This document shows, in pieces, positions 35,601 to 48,000 of a stretch of DNA of 64,000 bases; the stretch's first letter is position 1, and each line of letters begins with the position of its first letter. Position numbers and translations under genes: made by a program. Location of the stretch: NCBI RefSeq assembly GCF_932526225.1, contig NC_064041.1, positions 14,602,951 to 14,666,950 of the forward strand, written 5' to 3'. The notes beneath the pieces are model-generated. The model worked only from the letters and a program-made list of their open reading frames with translations. It was not told the origin of the DNA and ran no database searches. The stretch is from Nematostella vectensis (lineage: Eukaryota; Cnidaria; Anthozoa; Actiniaria; Edwardsiidae).

Positions 35601-35998
35601 CGGGTCCTTTTTCTCTGCTACAAACCTTGTATATCAAGATTTCAAACCTCAAGCGCAACCAGACCACTCCCTCTCTCCTTTCTTTGCTCTTCTTCAGCTA
35701 GTACCACATGTAGTATTTACAGTGCGATGCATGCTAGCATGGCCACCTTTACAACTTAGTACATCAAGACAGTGAGGAAGCAAGAAACGTGATTATTGAC
35801 ATGGACTTCACTAGCAAAACATCAAGGCAAATAAATGCTTCAGTGCGCATCAGAGTATGACAAAATCCTCCTAGTTATGAAGTCCAAATCCATTAAAAAC
35901 TGTCATTCTCCTTTTGGCCTCCTTTCCTAAAAAGATGCATTTGTGGCCCGGTTATAGCGCGCACCACACTATAATACAATACGGCAATAAAAAATACC
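32654..35998. other. AT-rich intergenic region with homopolymer runs
   Basis: Spacer between the GPCR and the 3' end of the DOK gene. Poly-T at 32869-32892, poly-C at about 34749-34768 and 35552-35571. A segment at 35029-35070 (AATCACGTGACTTTTTGGTG) resembles the dispersed repeat at 41896 and 51500. No gene seen. Confidence 0.5.
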
Positions 35999-38900
35999 TT
36001 AATTCTTTTTTAAAAGCCCCCTTGCCATGTTTAATGATTTAGGTCTCTGCTGTGAAGGCATCTCTGGCTCATCGTATATATCCTCTGTTAGCTCTGCTGG
36101 TGCCGATGGGGACCGCACCTCTCTATTTCTAGGAAGACCATCAACAGATCCACTTGTATGTCTATTTCCTTCACCTATTTCGGCATAGTCCTCAGTTTCA
36201 GGGATGATATCTTCCGGGACCTTTTTATGCTTTCGTCTTGCTGGTTGAGGCTTCTTTAGATCTAGTCCATCTGCGACCAATGTCGCCCTTAAGTTTGACA
36301 CCAAGCTGGACATTCCTGGAACTCTGCTCAGAACGTCAGGTGCGCTGGCTTTGCGTGGTTTATAAGGGAGAGGGGGGTTATTAGACTCCCTTGTTGACGT
36401 CTCCTCAGGCTTCCCACTCGGGGTTATTGTTGCATAGTCAACACTTGAGTAGAAGTCCTGGTCAGGAGACATACTGTACTGGCTGTCAGTGAAGCTCCCT
36501 GAGGCATCTAAAGGGCAGAGCCCCGACACTATGCTGGAGATACTGGAAACTGAGCTTCTGTCTTTCCCAGAGGTCAGGTTCAGATCTGGAGCATGTGATA
36601 TTCGAGGTGGTGGAATAGGTTGTTGTGGGGAGCTTAGAGGGCATTTTCTAGGGGGGACCACTGGGCTCGACTGAGTCTTCCGTAAAGGTAGATGTGAGGG
36701 ACGAAAATCACTCCTGTCTAAAGTACTGTAATCTTCAAGTTCTGATTTAGTTTTTGGCCCAAGAGTCGACGTATTATGCAAAAGGACATTATAATTATCA
36801 CCATCCTCTTCAATGCTACCTTGTTGGTAACTTCCAAAATCCAAAGCCCTTGCCGGACCCTTCTTAGGCGTTGTATGGTCTAGGCTATCGTAGCTGGATC
36901 CCAAATCTTGTGGGGAGCTTTTATTGTCATAAAGACCAGGACTGGAGGTTTTAGTCGGAGAGACAGGAACATGCAAAAGAGTGTTATACATATCTCCTTC
37001 CACTTTCCCTCCAGTAAAACCTTCAGACATGCTGGCCCCTTGCACGTCACTAATAGTGTTATAAAAGTCTTCAGAATCAAATTTTCCATCGCTATGAATA
37101 CTTTGTGGTTTTCGTTTGGGTATAGAAGGAGTTAGTGTGTCGTACCCCTCCATGTTCTGATTGTTCTCTAAAAATTCATGTGCCGCACCCATACTCAGAG
37201 TATCAGAGTCCATACTAGCCAACGAGTCTCTTGCACTACTAAAAGATGTTATGGACTCCCGAGGTTTAACATGACCATAAGGAGATGCATAACCATCTAC
37301 TCGATCCATACTCCCGCCTCCTGTGAGCTTTCGAGGTGGTAAGACATTTTGGTCGTAATTAGGATGGGTTGGGTGGGGAGGGTTGGGAGATGGTGAGGCA
37401 TGTAGGTGGTCATAACTCTTGTTTTGAAGTTTCAGTGTCTGCGGCAGGCTGTCGATTGGCTGAGAGTGTTGTAATCTAGGGTGCGGTTTCTCAGGGGTGG
37501 AGCTACCCCCTCTTGAGGCCCTTGACTTGATAACCGTGTCAAGTACTTTATAAATCTCATCATGTTGTGATGTTAGAAATGAGAATTTCCCTTCCCCTGT
37601 TGGGGCTCGTCTTCCTGCCTCTATAGTGAATTTCCCCTTATTGCTCATATATCTTCGCAGACATGTAAATGGCCATGCAACAAGCTGCAAGCCGTCGTTC
37701 GCGGTGATCAGGCGCAACTCATTATCAGCAATGTGAAGGTGGCACATTTCACAGGCGCCGATTCTTTGCATTAATTCATCTTGTACTGGGTCAACCATGA
37801 ACGATTTGACTAAGAAAGGAATAGGTCAAGTCATTACAAATTGGTTGGAATGATACAGTAGTGCAGCCAAGGTTGTATATAATGTGGGGAAATTAGCATT
37901 TTAGGGAATGGCCTGAGGTTGAAAGGTATATAAATTGTCTTTAATAAATGTAGGATTTTCCCAGAGGGTATATAGTAAATATAAATGGAAATACCCTGAT
38001 GATTGGAATAAGCATACAAAAGCACCACTAGATTGACACCACTCTGGTGTAAATCTTCATTTTATTTAGCTCTAGTTTACATTCGCACATTTCAACGATA
38101 TTGTCATCGATTTATAGACAACATAATCTCCTTCATGAATGCAATTTCAAACAACAGTTTATCGCAAATAAAGTTTTGTTCTCTATCAATTCAAAAGCCT
38201 CTCCAATACCCCCACACACACACTCACACACACCCAAAGACCACCCAAAAAATTTAATAAACACCCCCTAGTGCTTATTTGAGTCATTACAGGACATATC
38301 AATTTTTTTTCAGTTGGAGATTAACCAGGGAAGACCTCTGGCTTTACCAGAATACTTTGCAAGTTTGTGATAATAAACAAAGACAGAATGTGCACATTAA
38401 TGGAAATGGTTATAAAATCAGGATTATCATTAAATCAGGCATAAAAAAATGGCTTCGGTTACTCGAGAGGCTATCAGGGTGAATAAATCACAAAGTGTCA
38501 TGGACAAGGAATGGTTATCAAGCCCTTCTTGAATGTACAGATAACAGGTTCAGTACTATTCATACAAACATTAGTCTTAATCCCTGACAGTAGAAATATC
38601 TTCTCTCTACATGAGAAAAGAGGCTTTTGCTAGGAGGAAACTCTGTTATACTTCTGATGAAGCATTATTTCAAAATCTTCGCTTCAATGACCGCATAAAA
38701 ATGTTTTCAGGATATGAAATCAATTTGCAATGGACAATTGAACAAAAGGTTGCTATTATGAATTAAGTGATTAGTCATAAATGGGTAATTCTTTTAGTTA
38801 TTGCGCCCTAAACAGCGTGCGGGACAGATAATTAAATTCCATAAACATCAATAAACAACCTTGCACGAGTGTCAGATGCCATAGGGGATACGGAATTTGA

Positions 38901-39512
38901 AAAGTTTTTCAACTGGATAAATAAGTTTCCCTTGTTTGGTTATCGCAAATAATCTAAAATCTTCGATAACTTACCTATATTTTCCTTCTCAAGAAGTAAG
39001 ATCCAATTATTTTCTTCTTCTTCTGAGTGCGCGGATAGTCTAAACGTGTGTTCCACTGTCTTGATGTCGAAGGCGAACTTCCTCTTTGGGTCGTGGATTT
39101 TCATAACTTCGTACCCGGGGTACAGAGTCAGTACTCCCTTCGGCTCTTGTCTTCTCCAGTTCCGATCTTTATAATACTCCAAACATTTAATGCTGCTAGC
39201 AAGGAAATGCTTGTATACAAAATAACGCTTCTTCCAATCCCTTTTGCCGTGGTCCTCGGCCGTGGAACACTTTTCTAAATAGCCCTGTAAATAACGACAC
39301 AACTCGTGACTCGCTCGCTAACATGTTACAAATCACATATTGCAACTTGAAACTTTCGTGGATATCTCGCGTTTTATTGAACGGTTCATAGATACGTCTT
39401 TATTGGTAATATCCTAAATGCTTTCGCAAGCATTGGCTGAGATTCGTATGGGGTTAATGCGTCGGAAAACAAAAGTTATAGTACCCACCTCCAGAAGGAC
39501 ATTCACCTCCAT
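35999..39512 (-). CDS. DOK-family docking protein (PH, PTB, tyrosine-rich tail)
   Basis: Three exons: 39512-39489 (24 bp with the ATG), 39284-38975 and 37809-35999, 714 residues, long compared with about 480 for human DOK1. Residues about 8-110 form a PH domain beginning EGYLEKC and ending in a helix with NNWILLLEKE. Residues about 116-212 are an IRS-type PTB domain with WPFTCLRRY, FTIEAGRRAPTGEGKFSF and IYKVLDTVI, as in DOK proteins. The roughly 500-residue tail carries many tyrosine motifs: YASP and YDEP (YxxP, Crk/RasGAP type), YDNK (YxN, Grb2 type), and YDTL, YNTL, YDSL, YNVL, YSTL, YATI, YAEI (Y-x-x-hydrophobic). DIYDEPEMP parallels DOK1 PIYDEPEG. DOKs act below tyrosine kinases at the membrane. 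The orthology group was not resolved. Confidence 0.92.
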
Positions 39513-39673
39513 CTTGCGAAGCCATGCACAGAAATTCCACTTCCGCTTGGACGCGAGGAGCTGGGTACTACTATGTTAGAAGTCAATAAAGAAAGAGACA
39601 GAGACAGAGACAGAGAGAATAATTAAAGAAAGAGAGGGGAAAAGACAGACAGACATAGAATGAGAAAGAAAGA

Positions 39674-39750
39674 GCATACCTGTCAACCTCCGAAATCTTA
39701 AGGCTTGAGAATTTCTCGGGGGAGGGGTGGGGTATTTTCGTTTTTCTGGG
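39674..39750. repeat. Fragment of CATACCTGTCAACCTCC-type repeat
   Basis: Reverse complement of the right end at about 23165-23241. Upstream of the DOK start exon, beside GA-rich microsatellite (39594-39640 and 39750-39780). Confidence 0.7.
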
Positions 39751-39804
39751 AAAAGAGAGAGAGAGGGGGGGAGTGGGGGGTGGTAGTGTAGGAAGGAGCT
39801 TCAC

Positions 39805-40434
39805 GTCGCTAAAACATTGAGTTTACTGGCTGTTACAGGACAGAGTAAAGTAAAAGGGAGCGACTATTTAACATTGAGTTTACTGGCTGCCACAGGACAG
39901 AGGAAAGTAAAGGAAGCGACTATTTAACATTGAGTTTACTGGCTGTCACAGGACAGAGGAAAGTAAAGGGAGCGACTATTTAACATTGAGTTTACTGGCT
40001 GTCACAGGACAGAGGAAAGTAAAGGAAGCGACTATTTAACATTGAGTTTACTGGCTGTCACAGGACAGAGGAAAGTAAAGGTAGCGACTATTTAACATTG
40101 AGTTTACTGGCGTCACAGGACAGAGGAAAGTAAAGGGAGCGACTATTTAACATTGAGTTTACTGGCTGTCACAGGACAGAGGAAAGTAAAGGTAGCGACT
40201 ATTTAACATTGAGTTTACTGGCGTCACAGGACAGAGGAAAGTAAAGGGAGCGACTATTTAACATTGGGTTTACTGGCTGTCACAGGACAGAGGAAAGTAA
40301 AGGAAGCGACTATTTAACATTGAGTTTACTGGCTGTCACAGGGCAGAGGAAAGTAAAGGGAGCGACTATTTAACATTGAGTTTACTGGCTGCCACAGGGC
40401 AAAGGAAAGTAAAGGGAGCGACTATTTAACTTTT
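39805..40434. repeat. 56-bp minisatellite upstream of the DOK gene
   Basis: About 11 copies of a roughly 56-bp unit that includes AACATTGAGTTTACTGGCTG and AAAGTAAAGGGAGCGACTAT. Units differ by one to three bases, with a two-base deletion in two copies. It starts about 290 bp upstream of the DOK ATG, so it lies in or near the promoter. Confidence 0.93.
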
Positions 40435-43400
40435 GAGGGAAGATTTTTGGAAAAAAACATTTCATTCTTGTCCTTCGGGTCTAGATAAACAGATAAAATT
40501 GGGTCCAAAGAATAATCCCCATGACATGACAAAAAATACCCTTCACGCCATACTCACCCTTTTGTAAGAAAATACAAAATTATTCGGTTACTTTTGTTTT
40601 TTTCTTTTTTTCAAACGTTTTTTTTTTTTTTTCGTCATCTGGTGTGAGTAAAGGAACTCCGGTCCGCAATAAATGGGACCTAATAGCTAAGTTGGGTAAA
40701 TATAACGTTATAACATTTTAAAAGCATTTAAAAATAAGTATTCAAAAATATTTATTGTGAAATACAAGTAAAATAAAGATAATATCAAGCATTTGCTATC
40801 GTTAATTAATGCTATACAAGTAAAAACACACGTTTCCTTACCGACTTTTTAGCCTTATCTACGGACAATTACAACAGATCACCAAAAGGCCCTATGGTGA
40901 TCAATTTTGCTTGTCTACGCAACTCAGACATATGCAGGGGGTCTCTGCCATTTAAGACAGCTTTTAAAAAATAATATATCTCATTGAGTCATGGGGAATC
41001 TTAACATTTCCCAAAGCACTCATGTGCAGCTATGCAATTAACGTTACACAGTGCTTTTAGCGCAGGATATACGACTCCATAGTGGTATAGCCGTCATAAA
41101 TCGTGATTATGTTTGGAGTCTCATTGATCGTTGTTAGCCCCTCCCCACATCAGAAATATTTTAAAGGGTCATAGTCAGCCTCATCGTTGTTATTGTTTTT
41201 ATTCAACAATCGAAGAAAAATGATGTGACGGCAATAGCCATCTTAAACAAGGTTTTATTTTTCATTTATTGGCAAAATCAATCGATGTCGCCATAAGATT
41301 CCTAAAGCAGACGATGGAAACGGGATGCTTTCTCAGGCTCGCTATTCTGCTTGCTTTGTGACAGCCGTGAGCTATAACGAAAAGTGGGAGCTTGAATATG
41401 ATATAAAGTATATCTTATATCGGCTATAATAATCACAAATTGCTGTATTATATACCCCTATTTGAAATAAGGTTACACTCGAGATTCCATGTAACGAAGC
41501 TCTCAATGGTTCAGGGATAAGAAACAAGTGACAAGTACAACTCTGGTCTTTGAAAACCATGTGAATCAAGAATGCTACAGACTTCATAACCTGGACTTGA
41601 TTTGAATTTCGATTATATACTTATTTATTTGATACCCATAAAGCACTGCAGGTTACGACACATGAATCTCCGAGTGCATGACCTTATGAAAAAGGTATCG
41701 GATATTTCGACAGGCCAATACCTGCCTTCTCTAGGTTTATATGAATATTGAAAAATATTGACTGTTATATACGCTAACCTGTCCCTAACTGTCGACGCAG
41801 ACACAAGGTGCGTATACCAGCAGGATAGACGTTGTCCAGCGGTTTTCTTCCTAGACTAGATTAATTCACCAGCAGACTATCGCAATAGGAGACTTGCGCT
41901 AAGAGATCACGTGACTATTTGGGTGGCAAACTCGCTCAATATTGCACAAATAATGCGAAGAAATCTCGAAATATCCATCAAAAAACAATGATTCGTACTT
42001 CATTTACCAAATGCAATCTAAAATATTACAGTAGCTTTCCAAAATCAACGGATGAAAATGGATGCTTTGCGCTAAGAGATCACGTGACTATTTGGGTGGC
42101 AAACTCGCTCAATATTGCACAAATGATGCGAAGAAATCTCGAAATATCCATCAAAAAACAATGATTCGTACTTCATTTACCAAATGCAATCTAAAATATT
42201 ACAGTAGCTTTCCAAAATCAACGGATGAAAATGGATGCTTTCTCGCATTTGGTGTTTAGCAAGGATGACAAGACGGCGGCACACGGAGAAGCTTTTCATA
42301 AAAATTAGTACTAAAAGTGACACCTAAGGGCAATTCCACTACTCAGAAGATGCAAATGTGGATAAAAAAAATATAATCCCATAAGGTAGGGTGCTAAGAT
42401 TTGAAAGGCTTCGATATTTTTGTGGTATTTGATTAAATGGATAATATCGTCCCATAAATTTACCCTAACGGTTAATCCGTGAAAGAGGTTTATTTCTGCT
42501 GTAAACACGGGAAAACAGGGTACAGTGTCACATGTATAGTGCCCACATATCACAGTGGTGAAATCTCAAGCCAACCAGACTAGTGCAAGCACTACACGTC
42601 TCGTCCATCAAGCTCTCTACAAAATCTGTCTGAAACTGCAACCTAATGCAATAAACGTAAGCCCATCTAATAGGATAAGATAAATTTCCGTGAATCAGAG
42701 TAAAGGTTTCATTACCGTTCAACAAACAAATATGACATCCTTACACAGACTTGAAAATACAGCGTTGCCAGCTCATTTCCATACGGTATCGCAGATTGGA
42801 TCTGTGGGTGTTTCGTGGTTCTCTATTAACTTTGTATCAGACGGACATCAAGGACGACACTCGAGAATACTACGTCTAGCGATACCTGGTGCATCGGGAT
42901 AACCTTTAACTCTTCAACACGACTCGCGAATTGTATATACAGAGTATATCGGGAGAACGGCCGCCTCGTAAGGCGCTTAGGAAACGCGCATTTTCACATT
43001 GGGTTAATCCTTTAAAGGCCTCAGTCCCGAAGGTTTAGTCGATATCGGTGAGCACAAAAAAAAAAGACGATGGGCACTTGAATTTCGGCATCGCGTGGCT
43101 TCGTGTTGATGCTTCTTTTTTTAAGATACCGCAGTGGTACATGGAAAGATTAATCCCTAAATTACTTTACAAAAAAAGGAAAACAAAAACACGCAGAGGA
43201 AATGAGACATTTAGACTCGAGAAGGGCATCGCGTGTTTTCGTGTATAGGCGTTTTTAAGAGATAAGAGAGTGGCATGGAACGATAAATCCTTAAATTACT
43301 TCCCTAAGAAAGCAGAAACAAAACGCCAAGAGGAAAGAAAAAAAGTGTCGGTTACGCTAGGACGTCGCAGCTAAAAAGAGCTCTTTAATTTGGCAGTAAA

Positions 43401-43883
43401 CTCGCGGAAAGAATAAATCAAGTACTGACGTTTTAGCCTAATTAAGAACGTCATCGGTCTGTTTTATATTCGCGCAAGTTAGCAGTCTGTCAATCCGAGA
43501 AGGACAAGGTTGGCAAGACGCTGGCTACACAAACAATAACCCGACGACTTTATTTATTAGTATTGGTTGATTGGGTACGCAAACGGCGCGACGGAAACAC
43601 AGACGTTAATTCCCTCAGGAGGTGAAACGTTTACGACCAAGGCTGCGTGTTATAGAATGCACTGACCTTTCGTGGCCACTTAGGGTTCTTAGCAGAACGA
43701 CTTGAAAGCCAACACAAAAACTGCTTTGAAAACTACGAGAATGAACACAAGGTTTCTGAAGAGAAGGTTGAGGTACTTATACAATTTCGCTCACTGGGAG
43801 TAGTAAGCTCTTTGTAATGCAATAAGCCAAGATTAATTGAGCAGAAGCTTTATTCAAATTCTACACCAAAGACTCAGCAAACG
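40435..43883. other. Intergenic region between DOK and the second GPCR
   Basis: AT-rich spacer. It holds a dispersed repeat with a local tandem duplication (41789-42241) and a diverged tandem duplication at about 43083-43340. No exon seen. Confidence 0.5.
41789..42241. repeat. Dispersed repeat with 173-bp tandem duplication
   Basis: Sequence 41789-41999 is a near-identical reverse complement of 51430-51643 in POLI intron 2. Within it, 41896-42068 and 42069-42241 are head-to-tail copies about 98% alike. The segment starts GCGCTAAGAGATCACGTGAC. A shared open frame (MGGKLAQYCTNNAKKS...) is repeat-derived. Confidence 0.9.
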
Positions 43884-45011
43884 TTGGGGTTTAGCAGTCC
43901 TCAATTCTGTGTCATGGGTGAAGCGGCACTTGTTTCTTTACAAAACACCAGCACTTCTTCGAACAACACCCTGGGAGTACTTCCAGGCCCGTCACCGTTT
44001 AATTTCAGCTGCGAACACGGCCCAATTCCTTCAGACGAGCAACTCCAAGGGATGTTTCAGTCAGTTTGTGGATGCCAAATTGTATCATCGACTCTCTTAG
44101 TAACGCCAATGGTGGAAAACTTTTTCAATAAATTCTTTTTATCTATATCAGTGATTGGAAATCTGCTGGTCATCCTTATACTGCATCGAATGCGACGAGG
44201 GTTTTTCAACTCTGCCATGAAAGTCTTACTGCAAAACTTGTCTGTCGCAGACACCGCTGTTTGCGTGCTTTATAACATCAATGAAGCCATCGGGCGCAAC
44301 TCGCACTTCACACTGGACTCCACTTGTAAGCTTTTCACGGGTCTCCTCTGGGCTTCTCTCTGCTGCTCGTCGTGTTCCGTATGCTGCGTTTCTATTGAGC
44401 GTTATTTGGCAGTAGTCCATCCATTGGAGTTTAACCTCACCAAGCGCAAGGCATTTCTCATGGCGATATTCTCGTGGTACTATTCACTGTTATTCACCTT
44501 CCCTGATTTTTACTTTGTTGAACGTGTGGACCTGAACGCTTGTACGCGCGGGACAGTCCACTTATGTCTTTACAGCCACTGGCAAGGGACAGACGTCATC
44601 ATGATGAATCTACTGAACGTCACTGCCACTTTCGTGGTGCCACTAGCTGTGGTTTTATTCACGAATATCTCGATCATGAAAATTCTGTTATTTCCCAATG
44701 AAAACACTAAACAAGTCCAGAAGAGTGGGGACAGACGAAATCGTCACTCAAACGTCGTGATTATTGTCCTGTTGCTAACCGCGATCTACGTGGCGTGCTC
44801 GATACCTTTTGCGGTGTACTATGTGCTTACGGTGATTCCACAGAAGGTCGAGCTACCAAAAAAGTTCCCCCAAGTGGCGTATTATCTGATGCTGGCAAAT
44901 AGCTCCTGTAATCCATTCGTTTATTCGTTTTTCAGTGCGGATTTTCGCCGAGAGTGCGTTCGGTTTCTACTAACGCCGTATCGTTGGTTTAAGGAACATT
45001 TCTTAAAATAA
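43884..45011 (+). CDS. Class A GPCR, peptide-receptor-like, single exon
   Basis: 375 residues. The first 75 or so are extracellular with several N-glycosylation sequons (NTS, NNT, NFS). TM1 GNLLV, TM2 LSVADTAV, TM3 with the conserved cysteine in DSTCKL and ending IERYLAVVHP, the loop-2 cysteine in LNACTRG, TM6 ACSIPF in place of CWxP, TM7 NSSCNPFVYSF, then a basic helix 8. The D/ERY, NPxxY and disulfide cysteines are all present, so this is an ordinary receptor, unlike the one at 31793. The first ATG in the frame is used; a second Met lies ten codons on. AATAAA at 45056-45061. Ligand not predictable. Confidence 0.9.
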   Translation: MGFSSPQFCVMGEAALVSLQNTSTSSNNTLGVLPGPSPFNFSCEHGPIPSDEQLQGMFQSVCGCQIVSSTLLVTPMVENFFNKFFLSISVIGNLLVILILHRMRRGFFNSAMKVLLQNLSVADTAVCVLYNINEAIGRNSHFTLDSTCKLFTGLLWASLCCSSCSVCCVSIERYLAVVHPLEFNLTKRKAFLMAIFSWYYSLLFTFPDFYFVERVDLNACTRGTVHLCLYSHWQGTDVIMMNLLNVTATFVVPLAVVLFTNISIMKILLFPNENTKQVQKSGDRRNRHSNVVIIVLLLTAIYVACSIPFAVYYVLTVIPQKVELPKKFPQVAYYLMLANSSCNPFVYSFFSADFRRECVRFLLTPYRWFKEHFLK

Positions 45012-48000
45012 GGCACATTGGATATTTTGTGATATTTCACAGAGACACGCTGGAAAATAAATTCTATCAAAAAATATAAATTATATTAAAGAAAACAGAA
45101 GCGTTCTTGATGAGGTGTAAAAGATGTGCGAATATTTGCAGAAGTGATAAACAAACTCGATCAACATAAGCCGATGTAAACATCAGTCAATCGACAAAAC
45201 TTGCGAACTATTACAAAGAACAGAGAAAAAAGCAGAATAGACATAGACAAACCCAACAAGAATAACAACCCCTGTACAGTACCTAAAATAAAATACTCAT
45301 TGTTAGCATTACTTTGGCCTTAGTGGTGGTAGCTACACTAAACGCCACGCGCTGATGGCTGTATTGTAAAAAAAACCGAGCCGGTAATAATACAGTCAGC
45401 TGGGCAGAAAGAATAGACGAACAAGCGCACCACGGCGTAACTATTGAATTAGCATTTATAGGCTTTTACTGACATTCCAATAAAGCTTCGCATGATAGAT
45501 AGCGACTTTCCTTGGGTCGATGAGGCTAATCTAGTCCATGCGACATGACAATTTGATGGAAAACTCACTAATATCATGTCGCAAAACTCTAGCCTAATTG
45601 AATTTTTTAATAGAGTGTTATTTCTGTCCTCGGGTCGAACTGATAGCATAGTAATAATATGAAGACTGCTTCCCGGGGCAAGTCGATAATTGGTAACGTA
45701 TCCGAATATCTTATCTTATAGCCTTGAGAAACCTCATCAACTCGCAAACAATAAAGACGCAATCGGAAAAGACTCGTGCGGTATTTCCTTACTACATCAA
45801 CGTTGCGGAAATATTCTCAAGAACAGAACACGACTAGCGAACAAGCATACAAACATTTAATAAATTCAACAACAATGCTAGTGTTATACATTCTTAAATA
45901 AACTTCGAAATAACCGAGCGGATTTTTTTTGTTTAATGAAGCGCAAAAATAGATTTACACTTCCATTGCGTTTCATTGTCAGTTTTTCGTATTTTGAAGC
46001 TGAAGTGGTCGGTCTTATATTTTCATATACGTAAATCTCTAATTAGTGATTTCCAAGCTATCCTAATGCATATTAAAGGAATTATGGCTCGACCACAAAA
46101 TAGCGTCTCAGTGACCTTTAAAATATATTTTTCTATGATCAACCCCTTTTGCTATTATCTACATCTGAAAATATGAGGGTCTATTCACAAGGAAACTCTC
46201 AAATAACCACCCACGGTTAAACTCTGGTATTTTTACGAATTATATCTGATTGAAATATATCTCAGTCACTCGCCTAGATAAGCAGATGAGGATGGATGCT
46301 TTATAGAACTCGGGATTCTATGGAAGCGCCATGAATTGCCGGCATGAAAAAGGAACACATCTAGACTTCATAAAAAGTTATTTTTACCGCGATTTCTTGG
46401 GAAATGCTTATGTGAGGAAAATAGACTAGCTTTGGAGGATTGACTTTGGGTTGTAACGGCACGGCCCTTTTTTGTACGATACATTACGGTAAAACAGCTG
46501 AAAACTTGTTGTGATTCGGTATATCAGAGCCCTTCAGTAATGCGAGCAATTACTTTTCTGCGGTATAAATAAAAATATACCGGTGTTAATTTGTTCTGCG
46601 GTGTACGGAAATTTGCTTTGCTTGCGGTATAAGAACCTGTATATGTATAAGATTATGAAAGGTGTCGGGTGTGAAACCTGTCTATGCGTTTGTATATACG
46701 TTATTTGGCCGTTTGCCATGTTGTGCGCAACACGCACTAGGCATATCTCTTTTTCTCCTGGGTTATGCAGTATTTTTGGGGGGTAAAAATTGCGGCATTA
46801 CGTAAATAAGAAACCTCAAAAGATCCCCCTAGATGTGCGCACAAAACTAAGTATATTCACATTTGACTTAATCTTTACAACGATCTACGATAATTTCAAC
46901 ATAATGCCTTAACATTTACCCATAATTCCACCAGCATATGCCTCAAAATGTAAGGCACGGTTAAAAGGTTTAAAATGTTAAGAAGACACCAAATGTCGTC
47001 GTTAAACACCCCCTGTCAGCTGCTATTTTGTCATCTCAGCAAAGTACCCCCCCCCCCCCCCCTTTCAAGAAAAAAAAAAGGAAATAAGAAAAATGCCCCA
47101 GGGACTTATTAGAGCTTTTACGGAAAATCTTGAAACTAGAACATACATGAATACTCGGCTGCACTGGTCTGTATCACTAAGTATACACGCTATTTCTACT
47201 GCTTTCAAATATATTAATAGGTTAACACGTAGAAGGCCGCCAACATGTTTTTTTTTTTTTTTTTTTTTTTTTGCCGAGCTCAGTATCATAGAAGTGGTCA
47301 TTTTCGCCTTAGGCTACCGAAAAGATAAGACTTCAATTCGCAAATTTTATGATCTTCACCTAGAAACAACATATCTTTATCACTATCGTAATAAGAGATA
47401 GCCTGCAACGTTTTATTAAATTTTTATTATCATTTTAACTAGTTTTAGGTCTAAGAATGATCCAAATCTCGTAATATCCCTAAAACATTTCTAATTTGTT
47501 ATTTAGAAGACGATAACCATTTTCTACTTCATCAAGAAAAGTAGTATTAAGAGAGACTTGGCTGGTTTTGTGTTTCTAAGTGACTTGTATCGATCGCGGA
47601 AAAATGCAAAGACATTTAACGATACATTTAAGCAGCATACACTTCAGAAGCGAGTCCCTTTAGATCAAATGGGCTTTTACACCAACAATAACAGACGGCG
47701 TGGGGCCAATTTTCTCATGACTGTGCATTCAAAACAAGGCTTATATGTATAGCTTCTTGAAAGCAGCATTAATGAGTTCTTGAGAGAAGATGCCGCTAAT
47801 ACTCGGGATATCTTAGATAAGATTCACGGCACTTTACGTGACGTACGAGGTCATTAAAAGGCGAAAACGACGAAGAAAACACTTCAAGTCCTCATTTTGT
47901 GCCCAAGAGGGGAAAGGACGTAATCAAGCACGTGCTACTATGTCTAGAGCCCAGTCCCTGCTTTTCCATGACACAACCACGAAGCCCTGTACAAACAGCG

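Noticed and set aside
41919-42259. Repeated small protein MGGKLAQYCTNNAKKS...
   Set aside because: The same frame is found in all copies of the dispersed repeat, including one joined artificially to POLI exon 3. It is repeat sequence, and the POLI exon begins at the acceptor 51405, not at that Met.
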